A stretch of DNA of 64,000 bases from Alkalibacterium pelagium. Lineage in GTDB: Bacteria; Bacillota; Bacilli; Lactobacillales; Carnobacteriaceae_A. Shown here one piece after another: positions 52,141 to 61,263 of this stretch. The notes below the pieces were generated by a model. The model saw only the letters and a program-made list of their open reading frames with translations. It did no database searches and was not told the DNA's origin. Numbering within the stretch: the first letter of the stretch is position 1; the number at the start of each line of letters is the position of its first letter. The position numbers and the translations under genes were made by a program. Location of the stretch: NCBI RefSeq assembly GCF_900109325.1, contig NZ_FNZU01000001.1, forward strand, positions 248,001 to 312,000, given 5' to 3'.

Positions 52141-52341
52141 ATGGAAACAGGTACAGTAAAATGGTTTAACGCAGAAAAAGGTTTTGGATTTATCGAACGT
52201 GACGGAGCAGACGATGTATTCGTACACTTCTCAGCTATCCAAGAAGAAGGATTCAAATCTTTAGATGAAGGCCAAGCAGTAAACTTTGACATTGAAGAAG
52301 GCAACCGCGGACTTCAAGCAGCAAACGTTACTAAGGCTTAA
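52141..52341 (+). CDS. csp: Cold-shock protein (CspA/CspB family)
   Basis: This 66-residue single-stranded nucleic-acid-binding protein melts RNA structure. Both RNA-binding motifs are present: KGFGFIER (RNP1) and [10 protein letters not shown] (RNP2), after the start [13 protein letters not shown]. The length is typical. It has a GAGGAGG site, a strong promoter with a long leader and a terminator with a long T-run. Whether it is cold-induced or constitutive cannot be told. Confidence 0.97.
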   Translation: METGTVKWFNAEKGFGFIERDGADDVFVHFSAIQEEGFKSLDEGQAVNFDIEEGNRGLQAANVTKA

Positions 52342-52361
52342 TAACCTAAACCAATAGATGA

Positions 52362-52400
52362 AGGCAAGGCAGGACGATGAGTCCTGACCTTGTCTTTTTT
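52362..52400 (+). terminator. Intrinsic terminator after csp
   Basis: Stem AAGGCAGGAC with GTCCTGACCTT (one bulge) and seven Ts. Confidence 0.88.
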
Positions 52401-52589
52401 TGCTTTTTTTTAAAACCATATATGAAATTGAATGGCAGGGGATATACTTCTCAACTCAAGCCAGGTCTATCAATGGTCAGAGAGCGTTCAGAGCAAGGAT
52501 TAAGACTGTATATGGTATACTGGTATACGAAAAATAGATATTTCATGGTGTTAAATGGCTGATTTCTTTAAGGAAAAGGAGTGGTTCGA

Positions 52590-53477
52590 GTGGTAACGAT
52601 TGTTCCACATCTCTGGTTTGATGACAATGCCGGAGAAGCTGTCGATTTCTATACAAGTCTGATCAGTAACTCGAAAGTAGTCAACAGGTATGTACTGGAA
52701 GGAACTCCCTCTGGAAGCGTAGAGTCATTTACTTTTGATCTTGCCGGGCAGACTTTTGCAGCGATTAGTGGTGGACCGTTATTCACCTTTACTCCTGCAG
52801 TGTCCCTTATGATTCTTTGCCGGGATGAGGAAGAAGTTAATTTTCTCTGGAACGCACTGATATCTGAAGGGGAGGTATTGATGCCTCTTGATACGTATCC
52901 ATTCAATAAATATTATGGGTGGCTTAAGGATCGTTTTGGTCTGACGTGGCAGATTGCATTTGCAGAAGAACCGTTTAAGGAGAAAATCGTTCCTCACCTT
53001 CTCTTTGCTCATCGCCAGTCCGGAAAAGGTGAAGAGGCAGTGATGTATTATACGTCAATCTTTCCGGATTCTGAAATAGAAAATATGCTCTACTATAAAG
53101 AAGGAGAAGCTGACAATAAGAAAGCGAAGCTGATGTTTTCTGGATTTCGCCTGAACAACCAGAGCTTCAATGCGATGGATGATCCAATGGAAGAAGAATT
53201 CACTTTCAATGAAGCCTTGTCGTTTATGATTTTATGTAAAGATCAGAAGGAGATTGATTACTACTGGAATAACTTATCGGCTGATCCTCAGGCGGAGGAA
53301 TGTGGCTGGCTTAAGGACCGGTTCGGTGTCTCCTGGCAAGTCCTCCCCGACAATATGGATGATCTTTTATCGACTGGGACAAAAGAGCAGATCCAGCGTG
53401 TGACTGAAGCCTTTTTAAAGATGAAAAAAATCGACTGTTCTATATTGGAAAAAGTCTGGCATGAAGAGAACAGCTAA
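52590..53477 (+). CDS. Two-domain VOC (PhnB-like) protein
   Basis: This ~295-residue protein is a tandem of two PhnB/3-demethylubiquinone-methyltransferase-like VOC domains. Each starts with a PHL-F strand (VPHLWFDDNAGEAVDFYTSL; VPHLLFAHRQSGKGEEAVMYYTSIF) and ends with CGWLKDRFG or YGWLKDRFGLTWQ. The function is unknown; related proteins are often seen in stress or resistance settings. AAAAGGAG (52575-52582) fits GTG 52590; GTG 52581 lies within that site. Confidence 0.88.
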   Translation: MVTIVPHLWFDDNAGEAVDFYTSLISNSKVVNRYVLEGTPSGSVESFTFDLAGQTFAAISGGPLFTFTPAVSLMILCRDEEEVNFLWNALISEGEVLMPLDTYPFNKYYGWLKDRFGLTWQIAFAEEPFKEKIVPHLLFAHRQSGKGEEAVMYYTSIFPDSEIENMLYYKEGEADNKKAKLMFSGFRLNNQSFNAMDDPMEEEFTFNEALSFMILCKDQKEIDYYWNNLSADPQAEECGWLKDRFGVSWQVLPDNMDDLLSTGTKEQIQRVTEAFLKMKKIDCSILEKVWHEENS

Positions 53478-53564
53478 GAGAATATGTAGAGTTAGCAGAA
53501 GCACTATTTTACTACTTGTGAGCTATATCTAGGATACTGATAGTTGAGTTGCAGGAGGGATAGC

Positions 53565-53948
53565 ATGCCTGATCAGGATATGGATTCAAATGTGAGAGAA
53601 TATTTAGATAGTCAGCCGGAAGAAGTCAGGAAAAGACTGCTTAGAATACGGGACTTGGTGTACAAAGCTGTTCCAGAAGCTGTTGAAATGTGGAACTACA
53701 ACCTTCCTTCATACTCCCTGGTTGAAGGAGGAAAAAGAGACAAACAGATAATGATGGCAGGCTACAGATCCCACATCGGCTTCTATCCTCATCCTTCAGT
53801 GATCAGCCAGTTTAAAGCTGAACTGAAAGACATGAAAACAGGTAAAGGCTCTGTACAATTTCCATTGGATAAGCCTTTACCTGAACAACTCATTCTGGAC
53901 ATGATTACTTACAGGAAAAATTTAATTGATGATCAATTAGATAAATAA
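53565..53948 (+). CDS. DUF1801 (YdhG-like) protein
   Basis: This 127-residue soluble protein has the DUF1801 fold: VREYLDSQPEEVRKRLLRIRDLVYKAVPEAVEMWNYNLPSY, then HIGFYPHPSVISQF and GKGSVQFPLDKPLP. Bacillus YdhG has been proposed as an intracellular iron chaperone, but the evidence is limited. GCAGGAGGGA precedes ATG 53565. A second DUF1801 member lies at 27151. It has its own terminator. Confidence 0.88.
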   Translation: MPDQDMDSNVREYLDSQPEEVRKRLLRIRDLVYKAVPEAVEMWNYNLPSYSLVEGGKRDKQIMMAGYRSHIGFYPHPSVISQFKAELKDMKTGKGSVQFPLDKPLPEQLILDMITYRKNLIDDQLDK

Positions 53949-54006
53949 GGTCAGTTCAGCAACTATTTATTCATAAAATTTATACAGATACCTGAGAACT
54001 TAATCT

Positions 54007-54041
54007 AAAAAACTCCTCGTCAGACATGAGAGGAGTTTTTT
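54007..54041 (+). terminator. Intrinsic terminator
   Basis: A 12-bp stem (AAAAAACTCCTC with GAGGAGTTTTTT). Confidence 0.9.
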
Positions 54042-54202
54042 AACGGGGACTGCATATGCTTACCAGCAGCATATAAATGAAACATAAAAGTATTTTTATG
54101 CATAATGAGGTTTCGTAATGATTAGTGTGATTATAAAAATTTAATTGTTTTACTGGCTTAAACATGCTATTCTGATAAGCGACAATAATGGAGGGTTTAT
54201 AC

Positions 54203-55558
54203 ATGATTAATAAATTTAAGTTTATATTTTTATCTTTATTGGGGTTTGTCTTTTTCCTGGTCCCATTTACTATCGGTGGAGAAAGCCGAATAATGATTTC
54301 TCATATTATTTACCTAGTGACCGACAATATACTGGATTTATTCATAACGTTCACAGCACTATCGGCATGGATCGTTCTGATCGCTACAGTGGTCTTCATA
54401 TTCTATACATCGGGGAGCCGCTTCCTGAATGACATTTTTAAAACTACACCTATTAACGTGGCATTAAGACTGATCGGATCATTTTTATACTTAATGGTTG
54501 TCTATAACTGGTTTGAAGGAAATGCACTTGCAGATATGATACTGGACCCAGATACTGGAGGACTGATGGCAGGAGGAGATGGACTCCTGACGACTTTATA
54601 TATTACATTTTTTGTTGGTATCCTTGCCCTGCCGCTGCTCACTCATTTCGGAATCGTTGAGTTTGTCGGCATACTGTTAGGCCCTGTCGTTGAAAAACTG
54701 TTCAGAGTGCCTGGATATTCACTGATCGATGCAATTGCTTCATTTGTGGGTGATGGAACGATAGGAATTGTTGTAACAGATAAACAGTACCAGAGAGGAT
54801 ATTACAACAAAAGAGAGGCGTATATCATTGCGACAAGCTTTTCCATAGTTGGGATTGCTTTTGCCGCAGCTGTTGCTGATCTTCTTGGTTTTAGTGCGAT
54901 TTTCCCAATTTTTTATGGATCAATTGTTGTTGTTACTCTAATACTAGCTTTTATTACTGCCCGACTGCCGCTTAAGAAATTTGAACCAGAGTACTACAAA
55001 GGAAAAGAACCTAAATCGGTTGAAGTTCCTGAAGACAAGACAATCATGGAGCATTCATATGAGGCAGCAATCGAACAGGCTGAACAGACATCCATTAAAG
55101 GAGCATTTTTAGAGGCTCTTAAAAATATTGTGGATATCTATGTGGGCTTCCTCCCAATCATCATGGCAGTAGGAACAATTTCGCTTGTCATTGCAGAATA
55201 TACACCCTTCTTCGATTTCATCAGCGCACCACTTGTCCCTGTTTATGATCTCCTTGGGTACAGCAGAGAAGTAGCTGCTCAAATGGCACCCGCTTCACTG
55301 GCAGGTTTTGCAGATATGTATCTTCCAGCATTGTTCATCAGTGGAGCAGAATCTGAAGCCGCCCGCTTTTTCATCGGAGTGCTTGCCTTTACACAGCTCG
55401 TGTTCATGTCAGAAACGGGCATGATTCTAGTTAAAACTAAAATTGGCTTGAACTTCTGGGATGTAGTCAAAGTCTTCTTATTTAGAACAGTTCTGTCCAT
55501 ACCAGTCCTGCTTATTCTTACAAATATTCTTGGCTGGATGGGAGTCATCTCATTTTAA
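54203..55558 (+). CDS. YjiH-family nucleoside-recognition (Gate) domain membrane protein
   Basis: This ~451-residue membrane protein is of the YjiH/SpmA-SpmB-like group with nucleoside-recognition (Gate) domains. It has about ten hydrophobic segments. Two Gate-like blocks are visible: FVGILLGPVVEKLFRVPGYSLIDAIASFVGDG (~165-196) and ISAPLVPVYDLLGY ... APASLAGFADMYLP (~340-380). The substrate of this group is unknown, with nucleosides or cations proposed. GGAGGG (54190-54195) fits ATG 54203; the ATG at 54188 overlaps it. Single gene with a strong terminator. Confidence 0.9.
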   Translation: MINKFKFIFLSLLGFVFFLVPFTIGGESRIMISHIIYLVTDNILDLFITFTALSAWIVLIATVVFIFYTSGSRFLNDIFKTTPINVALRLIGSFLYLMVVYNWFEGNALADMILDPDTGGLMAGGDGLLTTLYITFFVGILALPLLTHFGIVEFVGILLGPVVEKLFRVPGYSLIDAIASFVGDGTIGIVVTDKQYQRGYYNKREAYIIATSFSIVGIAFAAAVADLLGFSAIFPIFYGSIVVVTLILAFITARLPLKKFEPEYYKGKEPKSVEVPEDKTIMEHSYEAAIEQAEQTSIKGAFLEALKNIVDIYVGFLPIIMAVGTISLVIAEYTPFFDFISAPLVPVYDLLGYSREVAAQMAPASLAGFADMYLPALFISGAESEAARFFIGVLAFTQLVFMSETGMILVKTKIGLNFWDVVKVFLFRTVLSIPVLLILTNILGWMGVISF

Positions 55559-55572
55559 AAACTTATCAGATG

Positions 55573-55607
55573 AAAAAGGGACACTTCTCGGTGAAGTGTC
55601 CTTTTTT
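55573..55607 (+). terminator. Intrinsic terminator
   Basis: A 15-bp stem (AAAAAGGGACACTTC) with its reverse complement and a T-run. Confidence 0.92.
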
Positions 55608-55711
55608 ATTAGAGATAAAATAATATTTCAGTTAAGGTATAGGAAATGACAACCTGAATAAATTGAAGCATTGGTAATCAATAATGGAGCATACGAGAGG
55701 AGGAGCAGGAG

Positions 55712-56272
55712 ATGAGAGTATTCATTGCTATCGAGCTGGAAGAAGAGGTCAAAGAAAAGCTGACAGGGATTCAGTCAAAAGTTAAAGCGACGGCCGAAAA
55801 GGGGCGGTTCACTTCAGCATCCAATTTCCATCTGACTCTTTACTTTATTGGAGAAGCTGACAGCGAAAGAATCATAGAAATTAAGAAAGCGATCGATAAA
55901 TGTGTCGAGTATAGCGTGCCTTTTAAGCTTAGACTTAGTAAACTGGGATCTTTTAATAAGCGCAACAAGCTTATCATATGGGCTGGGGTTGATGGTGACA
56001 TAAATGAGCTGAAAGAGGTCAACAGACAGATCAGCGCTGAATTGAATGAAGAAGAGCATTCTGCTGAAAATGGAAAGTATACGCCGCATATTACTCTAGG
56101 GAGACAAATCGTTTTCAGTCAGGACTTTGAGGAATGGAGTCGAAGTCAGTCTGTCCCACCTGTAGAAATTAAGGTCGAAAAAATTTCTTTAATGGAAAGC
56201 ATTCGACTGAATGGCGAGCTTATATATAGACCTGTATACGTCAAACCTGTTCGTACAAATATAACAGACTAA
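55712..56272 (+). CDS. thpR: RNA 2',3'-cyclic phosphodiesterase ThpR
   Basis: This 186-residue 2H phosphoesterase opens 2',3'-cyclic phosphates on RNA ends. Both HxTx motifs are present: HLTLYFIG (~43-50) and HITLGR (~127-132). The start MRVFIAIELEEEVKEKL is typical. AGGAGGAGCAGGAG gives a good site before the ATG. It converges with the heliorhodopsin gene, with ~78 bp between them that can form a hairpin (56271-56327). Confidence 0.93.
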   Translation: MRVFIAIELEEEVKEKLTGIQSKVKATAEKGRFTSASNFHLTLYFIGEADSERIIEIKKAIDKCVEYSVPFKLRLSKLGSFNKRNKLIIWAGVDGDINELKEVNRQISAELNEEEHSAENGKYTPHITLGRQIVFSQDFEEWSRSQSVPPVEIKVEKISLMESIRLNGELIYRPVYVKPVRTNITD

Positions 56273-56350
56273 AAAGCCCTCATTGAGATTGACAGCTGAA
56301 GTGGCTGCAAGTCTCACGGGGCTTTACAGGTGTAATAGGGGGAGTCGGAA

Positions 56351-57208
56351 TTATGGCTGCATGACTCCTGCAAAAGTAAGCCAGGCAAGGACCGACTTGG
56401 CGACAAGACTTAAGATGATATATCCTCTTTCGCCATATAGATAGTTTTCCCACGGTCCGATTTTCTTATACTGCAGTATCATATTGATAGGGAACAGATT
56501 GAAAAATACAAAATAACTCCCCACAATTGCATAGGCAAACCACGGAACATCTGCTGGATTAGAATTACCAAAAGCATATAGAAGAATGACTACCCACGGA
56601 GCCAGACCAGCTATGGTACCAAATACAAAAGGCTTCCAGTTCAGTTTTTTTGTGTAGTAGTTTATTTCTTCCATATCCAGTCCGAAAAAGTTCATTGATG
56701 CATTCACAACAGCAATAAGAATGATTGCACCTATATCATAAACGCCAAAGAGCATAGCAATCAGCACAATCATTAGAGAAGAACTCAAGGCGTATTCATA
56801 CCATCTAAAACGGTTCATCCCTTTTTCGAGGTCGCGATTATAGATTTTGTTACCCCAGGAACTGACAATGATGAAATGTGCTAGAGCTGAAAGAAAGAGG
56901 AATAGTGAAACAGCTATACCAAATGGAAGTTCACCTAACTGAGATGGTTCTGTAACTAGTCGCATCTGAGTGGTATCGAATGAGAGAAAATAAGACATGA
57001 CAGGGACTCTGAACTCTGCAATACGATCTATAAATATTGCAAATCCGAGCATGAGAAGGCCTTGAATAAGGTGAAGAAAGCCCATGATCAAGTTGAACCG
57101 TCTCAAAGAGCTGAATGTAATTTGTTTTGACATAACAGATACCTGCCTTTCTACGGATTGTTGAAGCGGAATTGAGGGGTCACTCCTTCCTGAAAGGGTA
57201 TAGGACAT
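56351..57208 (-). CDS. Heliorhodopsin
   Basis: This seven-helix retinal protein belongs to the heliorhodopsins, light sensors with a topology inverted relative to other rhodopsins. Numbered from MSKQITF, the retinal Lys is in SLVAKSVLAW (~246) at helix 7, the counter-ion Glu is in RWYEYALSS (~113), and His sits at ~21 and ~86 near the Schiff-base cavity. Segments RFNLIMGFLHLIQG, MNFFGLDME and YGERGYI are family marks. AAAGGAG lies just before ATG 57206-57208, which adds 25 residues; the usual start would be ATG 57131-57133. It is divergent from ywbE. No retinal-synthesis gene is in the window. Confidence 0.92.
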   Translation of the reverse strand: MSYTLSGRSDPSIPLQQSVERQVSVMSKQITFSSLRRFNLIMGFLHLIQGLLMLGFAIFIDRIAEFRVPVMSYFLSFDTTQMRLVTEPSQLGELPFGIAVSLFLFLSALAHFIIVSSWGNKIYNRDLEKGMNRFRWYEYALSSSLMIVLIAMLFGVYDIGAIILIAVVNASMNFFGLDMEEINYYTKKLNWKPFVFGTIAGLAPWVVILLYAFGNSNPADVPWFAYAIVGSYFVFFNLFPINMILQYKKIGPWENYLYGERGYIILSLVAKSVLAWLTFAGVMQP

Positions 57209-57421
57209 TGATCTCCTTTGGATTATTTTATCATAACGCGTGTTATTAATTTAAGGTTTACCCCTCTAATAATTTGATTTATTTGTGAAGATTCTATTTC
57301 AGAGCATGTCAATTGATGTCAAAAGTCTGTATACTTTAAGAGAGATGATAGTATTTGGTCGGATTTCGGATTAATGTGATCAGGTAATTCAGGAAAATAA
57401 AAGAAAGCGAGGAATTATAAT

Positions 57422-57616
57422 ATGGACGGTACAAAACGCAGCAATATAAAACCAGGAGATAGAGTCAAAGTCGTGCAGAAACAGGATCAGAAATCAGGAA
57501 AGTTAACAGAAGGAGTGGTCCTGAAATTACTGACCAAGTCGCCTACCCATCCCCACGGAATCAAAGTGATGCTGGAAGATAAAGTGGTTGGACGTGTGAA
57601 GGAAGTCGTAAAATAA
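57422..57616 (+). CDS. ywbE: YwbE family protein
   Basis: This 64-residue basic protein of the YwbE family (DUF2196) is found widely in Bacillota and has no known role. Features are RSNIKPGDRVKVVQKQDQ, LTEGVVLKLLTKSPTHPHGIKV and a final VGRVKEV, which read like a small KOW/SH3-type beta-barrel. GAAAGCGAGG precedes the ATG. It has its own terminator and shares a divergent intergenic region with the heliorhodopsin gene. Confidence 0.92.
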   Translation: MDGTKRSNIKPGDRVKVVQKQDQKSGKLTEGVVLKLLTKSPTHPHGIKVMLEDKVVGRVKEVVK

Positions 57617-57958
57617 ATAGATTGCTGAAAATCTGCCGATTCAGGGCAGATTTTTTTAGTCTAAGTTAACAAATTCAATTAAAGATAACAATAACAGGGG
57701 GGTGAGAATAGATCATACTGACGGTAAAATTATAACTCAAAAAATATGCATAATGATTACAGTTTTTATTCTTCCAATGTATAATAGAAATAGGAATAAA
57801 AAAACAATTGTAATATATAGTAAGACAAGAGAATGACATACTTGCATGTGACTAAACTTTTTGACGGATTGCCATCATTTACAGTCATCATCAAACAAAT
57901 CTGATCGTTTACCCAATAACTCATCTGCAAGTACCGCTAAAACAAAGGATGTGAGAGT
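57617..57958. other. Intergenic stretch, no gene seen
   Basis: After the ywbE terminator this 342-bp AT-rich stretch has a TATAAT-like box near 57780 but no recognisable RNA or reading frame. Confidence 0.5.
57628..57657 (+). terminator. Intrinsic terminator after ywbE
   Basis: A 9-10-bp stem (AAATCTGCC with GGGCAGATTT) and seven Ts. Confidence 0.88.
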
Positions 57959-59053
57959 ATGAAAGAGGAGTCAGTCAAACTCATCAATCCATTCAGGTTC
58001 AGTCTTGAGCCGATGGAAAGACTGCTTCAGATCAACTTTGAAAAAGATCCGGATGTTTTTTATATCGGGTTTGAACCTCAATACTATGATGATAGTACCT
58101 ATGGCACCGGGCATGTTATATTGGGCTGGAGGACGGATGGGAAGATCGATGTCTACTATCAGCCTTCACTGAAAATTCAGAATAAAACCTATGACACCTT
58201 CGGCAAAGGGCTCAATGAAAAAATAGAATGTGCTTTTGAAGTGGCTTCTTTTGATATCAGTCAGAAAGGAGTACAAGCTTTATACCGCTTTACCGATAAA
58301 TATGGCAGGAAAATCAAACTAAAGATACACGAAAAAAACTTCAAAAAACGCTCGCCATTTAATCTGCTTGCACCAGTGGGAGCAGCCTCCCAGACCCCGT
58401 CCTATCTTCCACTTGTTTACCTGTTCGACTTTTATTTTGTTAGAAAAAATCATACAGTCGTTGACGTTCACATTGGAGACCAGTCTCATAAATTAGATAA
58501 TTTACCGGTAACAATGGATGGGATGCGGATGTACTTCAGCCGTTACAGCACAAAACCACTGATAGTAAAATTCAATCCATCTTCAGATGATCATATGGCA
58601 GTTATGTCATTAACAGATGGACAGGAAACGGTAAGAACCAAAGACTGTACTCTGGATATAGACTGGCAGGGATCAAGTCCAGCTATTCGTACCCTTAGAT
58701 TCTCAAATCATATTTATCCAATCGAACTGTCTTTTGTTCCTCCTTTTCCTGATATACTGACCATGGAGCACAATAAGGTGAGAGAGGGGATATTTCAGAT
58801 CAGTTGTCATCCTTCACTGGGTCTGCTGATTGGAAGGTATCGGGTCATCAAGAGAGTAAACAGTACAAAAATCAAATGCTGCCCTACAGAAGGGTGGTCT
58901 CCCATACCTGAAAAATGGTCTTTACGTTTTTTATACAGGCGTGCACCTGTCTACCGGGAATGGCCGATGTCATATGAGTGGAAAGCCTTCATAGATGAAC
59001 GTTCGCCTATGAATTTTCATATACGTTCAAGTTGGAAAAGGCTGAAACACTGA
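57959..59053 (+). CDS. Hypothetical protein (364 residues)
   Basis: I do not recognise this protein. It is a soluble, beta-rich sequence with many aromatic residues, no signal peptide and no membrane segment. Segments such as VFYIGFEPQYYDD, GHVILGWRTDGKIDVYYQPS, VTMDGMRMYFSRYSTKPL and HPSLGLLIGRYRV recur in style, which suggests one or two repeated beta-sandwich domains. The start is ATG 57959, with a GGATGTGAGAGT purine-rich stretch before it. The Old Yellow Enzyme gene follows ~45 bp later in the same direction and may be co-transcribed. Confidence 0.65.
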   Translation: MKEESVKLINPFRFSLEPMERLLQINFEKDPDVFYIGFEPQYYDDSTYGTGHVILGWRTDGKIDVYYQPSLKIQNKTYDTFGKGLNEKIECAFEVASFDISQKGVQALYRFTDKYGRKIKLKIHEKNFKKRSPFNLLAPVGAASQTPSYLPLVYLFDFYFVRKNHTVVDVHIGDQSHKLDNLPVTMDGMRMYFSRYSTKPLIVKFNPSSDDHMAVMSLTDGQETVRTKDCTLDIDWQGSSPAIRTLRFSNHIYPIELSFVPPFPDILTMEHNKVREGIFQISCHPSLGLLIGRYRVIKRVNSTKIKCCPTEGWSPIPEKWSLRFLYRRAPVYREWPMSYEWKAFIDERSPMNFHIRSSWKRLKH

Positions 59054-59097
59054 AACACAACTCACAGCTCCAAAAAAATATGAGAACTGGAATGAAG

Positions 59098-60315
59098 ATG
59101 ATGATATTAAGTCAATCCTTTACCATACCGAATGGTGTTACAGTTAAGAATAGATTATTTAAATCTGCTATGAGCGAAACACTGGCTGGACCTGACCATC
59201 AGCCTGACGAGCGTCTTTTCCGTTTATATAGACGATGGGCGAGAGGCGGGACCGGAATCGTCGTCACTGGCAATGTAATGATCGATAGTCGAGCTCTGGG
59301 AGAACCGGGGAATGTTGTAGTTGAAGATGAAAGGCATCTTGCTGAGTTGATACAATGGGCCGAAGCAGGTACTGAACAGCAGACGCACCTGTGGATGCAG
59401 CTGAATCATCCAGGGAGACAATCTCCCCGTTCATTATCGGATACACCGGTGGCTCCAAGTGAGGTTGCCTTAAAAAAACAGTACCGTCCATTCTTCAGTA
59501 CACCCAGAGCTTTAAGTATAGAAGAGATTACTGCTATTACTGATAAGTTTGGTCGAGCAGCTGAAATTGCCAGAAAGGCTGGCTTTACAGGTGTTCAAAT
59601 TCATGCTGCTCATGGGTATCTCATCAGTCAGTTTCTATCTCCTCTTACCAATCGGAGGCAGGATGTTTACGGGGGGACATTAGAGAATCGCATGCGGTTT
59701 TTGATTGATATTTATTTTCGGATACGTGAGAAGGTCGGTCCGGAATTTCCAGTCAGTGTTAAACTGAATATTTCTGACTTTAGTGAAGGGGGATTCAGTA
59801 CTGACGAGGCTCGTAAAGTAATCAAAACATTGGATAAGAACGGGATCGATCTGATTGAACTTTCTGGAGGGAATTATGAAAATCCTAGAATGTTCGACCC
59901 GAGTGAAAAAGATGTTTTTTTCATCGATGACGCAAAGCAAATTCAGGAGGAGATAAATGCGGTTCTAGTGATCACAGGGGGCTTTCGCTCCACAGAAAGT
60001 ATGGAGAAAGCTCTAGCATGTGATCATACAAAAATGGTCGGTCTAGCTAGGCCAATGGTGCTTTATCCGGATCTTCCGAAAAAATTACTGAATAAGGAAA
60101 TAAAAGACGTACAGATTCCTCGTCTGACTACAGGACTGCCCTTTCTGGACAGAAAGATCGGTGGACTCATGGGAATCAGTTACTACGAACAGCAGATCAG
60201 ACGTCTGGCTGATGGGCAGGATCCGCTGTATTGTGAAAATGGATGGAAACCTTTATGGAACAATTTGAAAATTCATGGGCGTACTGCACTATCTCCGAGA
60301 CGCTTTACCTCTTGA
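59098..60315 (+). CDS. NADH:flavin oxidoreductase (Old Yellow Enzyme family)
   Basis: This ~405-residue FMN enzyme of the Old Yellow Enzyme family reduces activated C=C bonds. Features are IPNGVTVKNRLFKSAM (start), WMQLNHPGRQS, GVQIHAAHGYLISQFLSP (active-site His pair), RRQDVYGG-LENRMRF and VGLARPMVLYP at the FMN phosphate site. The 4Fe-4S/FAD halves of long members are absent. Several in-frame ATGs (59080, 59092, 59098, 59101) compete; I chose 59098 because GGAATGAAG precedes it. The alpha/beta hydrolase gene follows after ~40 bp. Confidence 0.9.
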   Translation: MMILSQSFTIPNGVTVKNRLFKSAMSETLAGPDHQPDERLFRLYRRWARGGTGIVVTGNVMIDSRALGEPGNVVVEDERHLAELIQWAEAGTEQQTHLWMQLNHPGRQSPRSLSDTPVAPSEVALKKQYRPFFSTPRALSIEEITAITDKFGRAAEIARKAGFTGVQIHAAHGYLISQFLSPLTNRRQDVYGGTLENRMRFLIDIYFRIREKVGPEFPVSVKLNISDFSEGGFSTDEARKVIKTLDKNGIDLIELSGGNYENPRMFDPSEKDVFFIDDAKQIQEEINAVLVITGGFRSTESMEKALACDHTKMVGLARPMVLYPDLPKKLLNKEIKDVQIPRLTTGLPFLDRKIGGLMGISYYEQQIRRLADGQDPLYCENGWKPLWNNLKIHGRTALSPRRFTS

Positions 60316-60356
60316 TTTATAAAAAGATAAACTATATGTATAAAGGAAATGAACGA

Positions 60357-61097
60357 ATGAAGAGACAACGAAAGAAATGGATATCAGTCCTCTTGTGGCT
60401 TATCGCCGGTATAGTATTAGCCATAGCAGCAGGTCTCGTTTTTATCCGAATTAGAACATATCAGGCTATGCCCGAAGCCGTGACATTACTTGATGAGTCA
60501 CACGTGACAGTTGAAGAAGATTGGATCAGAGTGGATTCTGATAGTAATCGGGGAAATATCGTATTATATCAAGGAGGGCTTGTTGAGCCCGAAGCATACT
60601 TGCCACTTGCTGATCAGCTCAGTGAAATAGGATACAGGGTCTTTATTCCTTACATGCCCATCAATCTTGCAATTTTGGGTTCAGACAAAATCGATGACAT
60701 TTTGGAGATGTATGAAGATGAAGAAAAATGGTGGCTGGGAGGACATTCACTTGGAGGAACCAGTGCCTCAATTTATGCATCAGACGAGCATGATAAAATT
60801 AACGGCTTGTTTTTTCTCGCCGCTTATCCAAATGATGGCAGCGACTTGTCGGATCTTGAAATACCTGTTCTTTCGATTACTGGCACGCAAGATGAAATAT
60901 TGAACAGAGAATCATATGAATCGGCTTCATCCAATCTGCCTGTTGGAACCGAGTTTTATCAGATTGAAGGCGGCAATCATTCTAATTTTGGGTATTATGG
61001 ATTTCAGAACGGGGATGGGGAGAGTCTGATAAGCCGTGAGGAGCAGCACGAAGAAGTGGCCGAAAAACTTGATGACTTTATTCAACGTCATCAGTGA
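60357..61097 (+). CDS. Membrane-anchored alpha/beta hydrolase
   Basis: This ~246-residue protein has one N-terminal membrane helix after a basic start (MKRQRKKWISVLLWLIAGIV) and an external alpha/beta hydrolase domain. The nucleophile Ser is in WWLGGHSLGG (~130), the acid in PVLSITGTQDEI and the His in IEGGNHSNFG. It resembles hydrolases of the fold-5 group with unknown substrate, acting at the outer membrane face. AAAGGA (60342-60347) fits ATG 60357; the frame further upstream lies within the preceding gene. Confidence 0.87.
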   Translation: MKRQRKKWISVLLWLIAGIVLAIAAGLVFIRIRTYQAMPEAVTLLDESHVTVEEDWIRVDSDSNRGNIVLYQGGLVEPEAYLPLADQLSEIGYRVFIPYMPINLAILGSDKIDDILEMYEDEEKWWLGGHSLGGTSASIYASDEHDKINGLFFLAAYPNDGSDLSDLEIPVLSITGTQDEILNRESYESASSNLPVGTEFYQIEGGNHSNFGYYGFQNGDGESLISREEQHEEVAEKLDDFIQRHQ

Positions 61098-61263
61098 CGA
61101 TAGGAAATAGATCTAGCTGAAATTATTTAGTCGTTTTATGGAATATATTAAACTTTAGGGATATCCATTGAGTTTATTCTAAATTAGAATGTAATAGAGA
61201 AGACAGATGATTTATGGTATTGTATACCTGTTGTGTTAGATATAAAAAGAATAAAAAGGAGCC

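Noticed and set aside
52377-52562. 61-codon plus-strand frame after the csp gene
   Set aside because: It begins inside the csp terminator and has no ribosome binding site; its composition is not protein-like.
57131-57133. Shorter heliorhodopsin start
   Set aside because: Not fully rejected: family length favours it, but the ribosome binding site is much weaker than the one before ATG 57206-57208.
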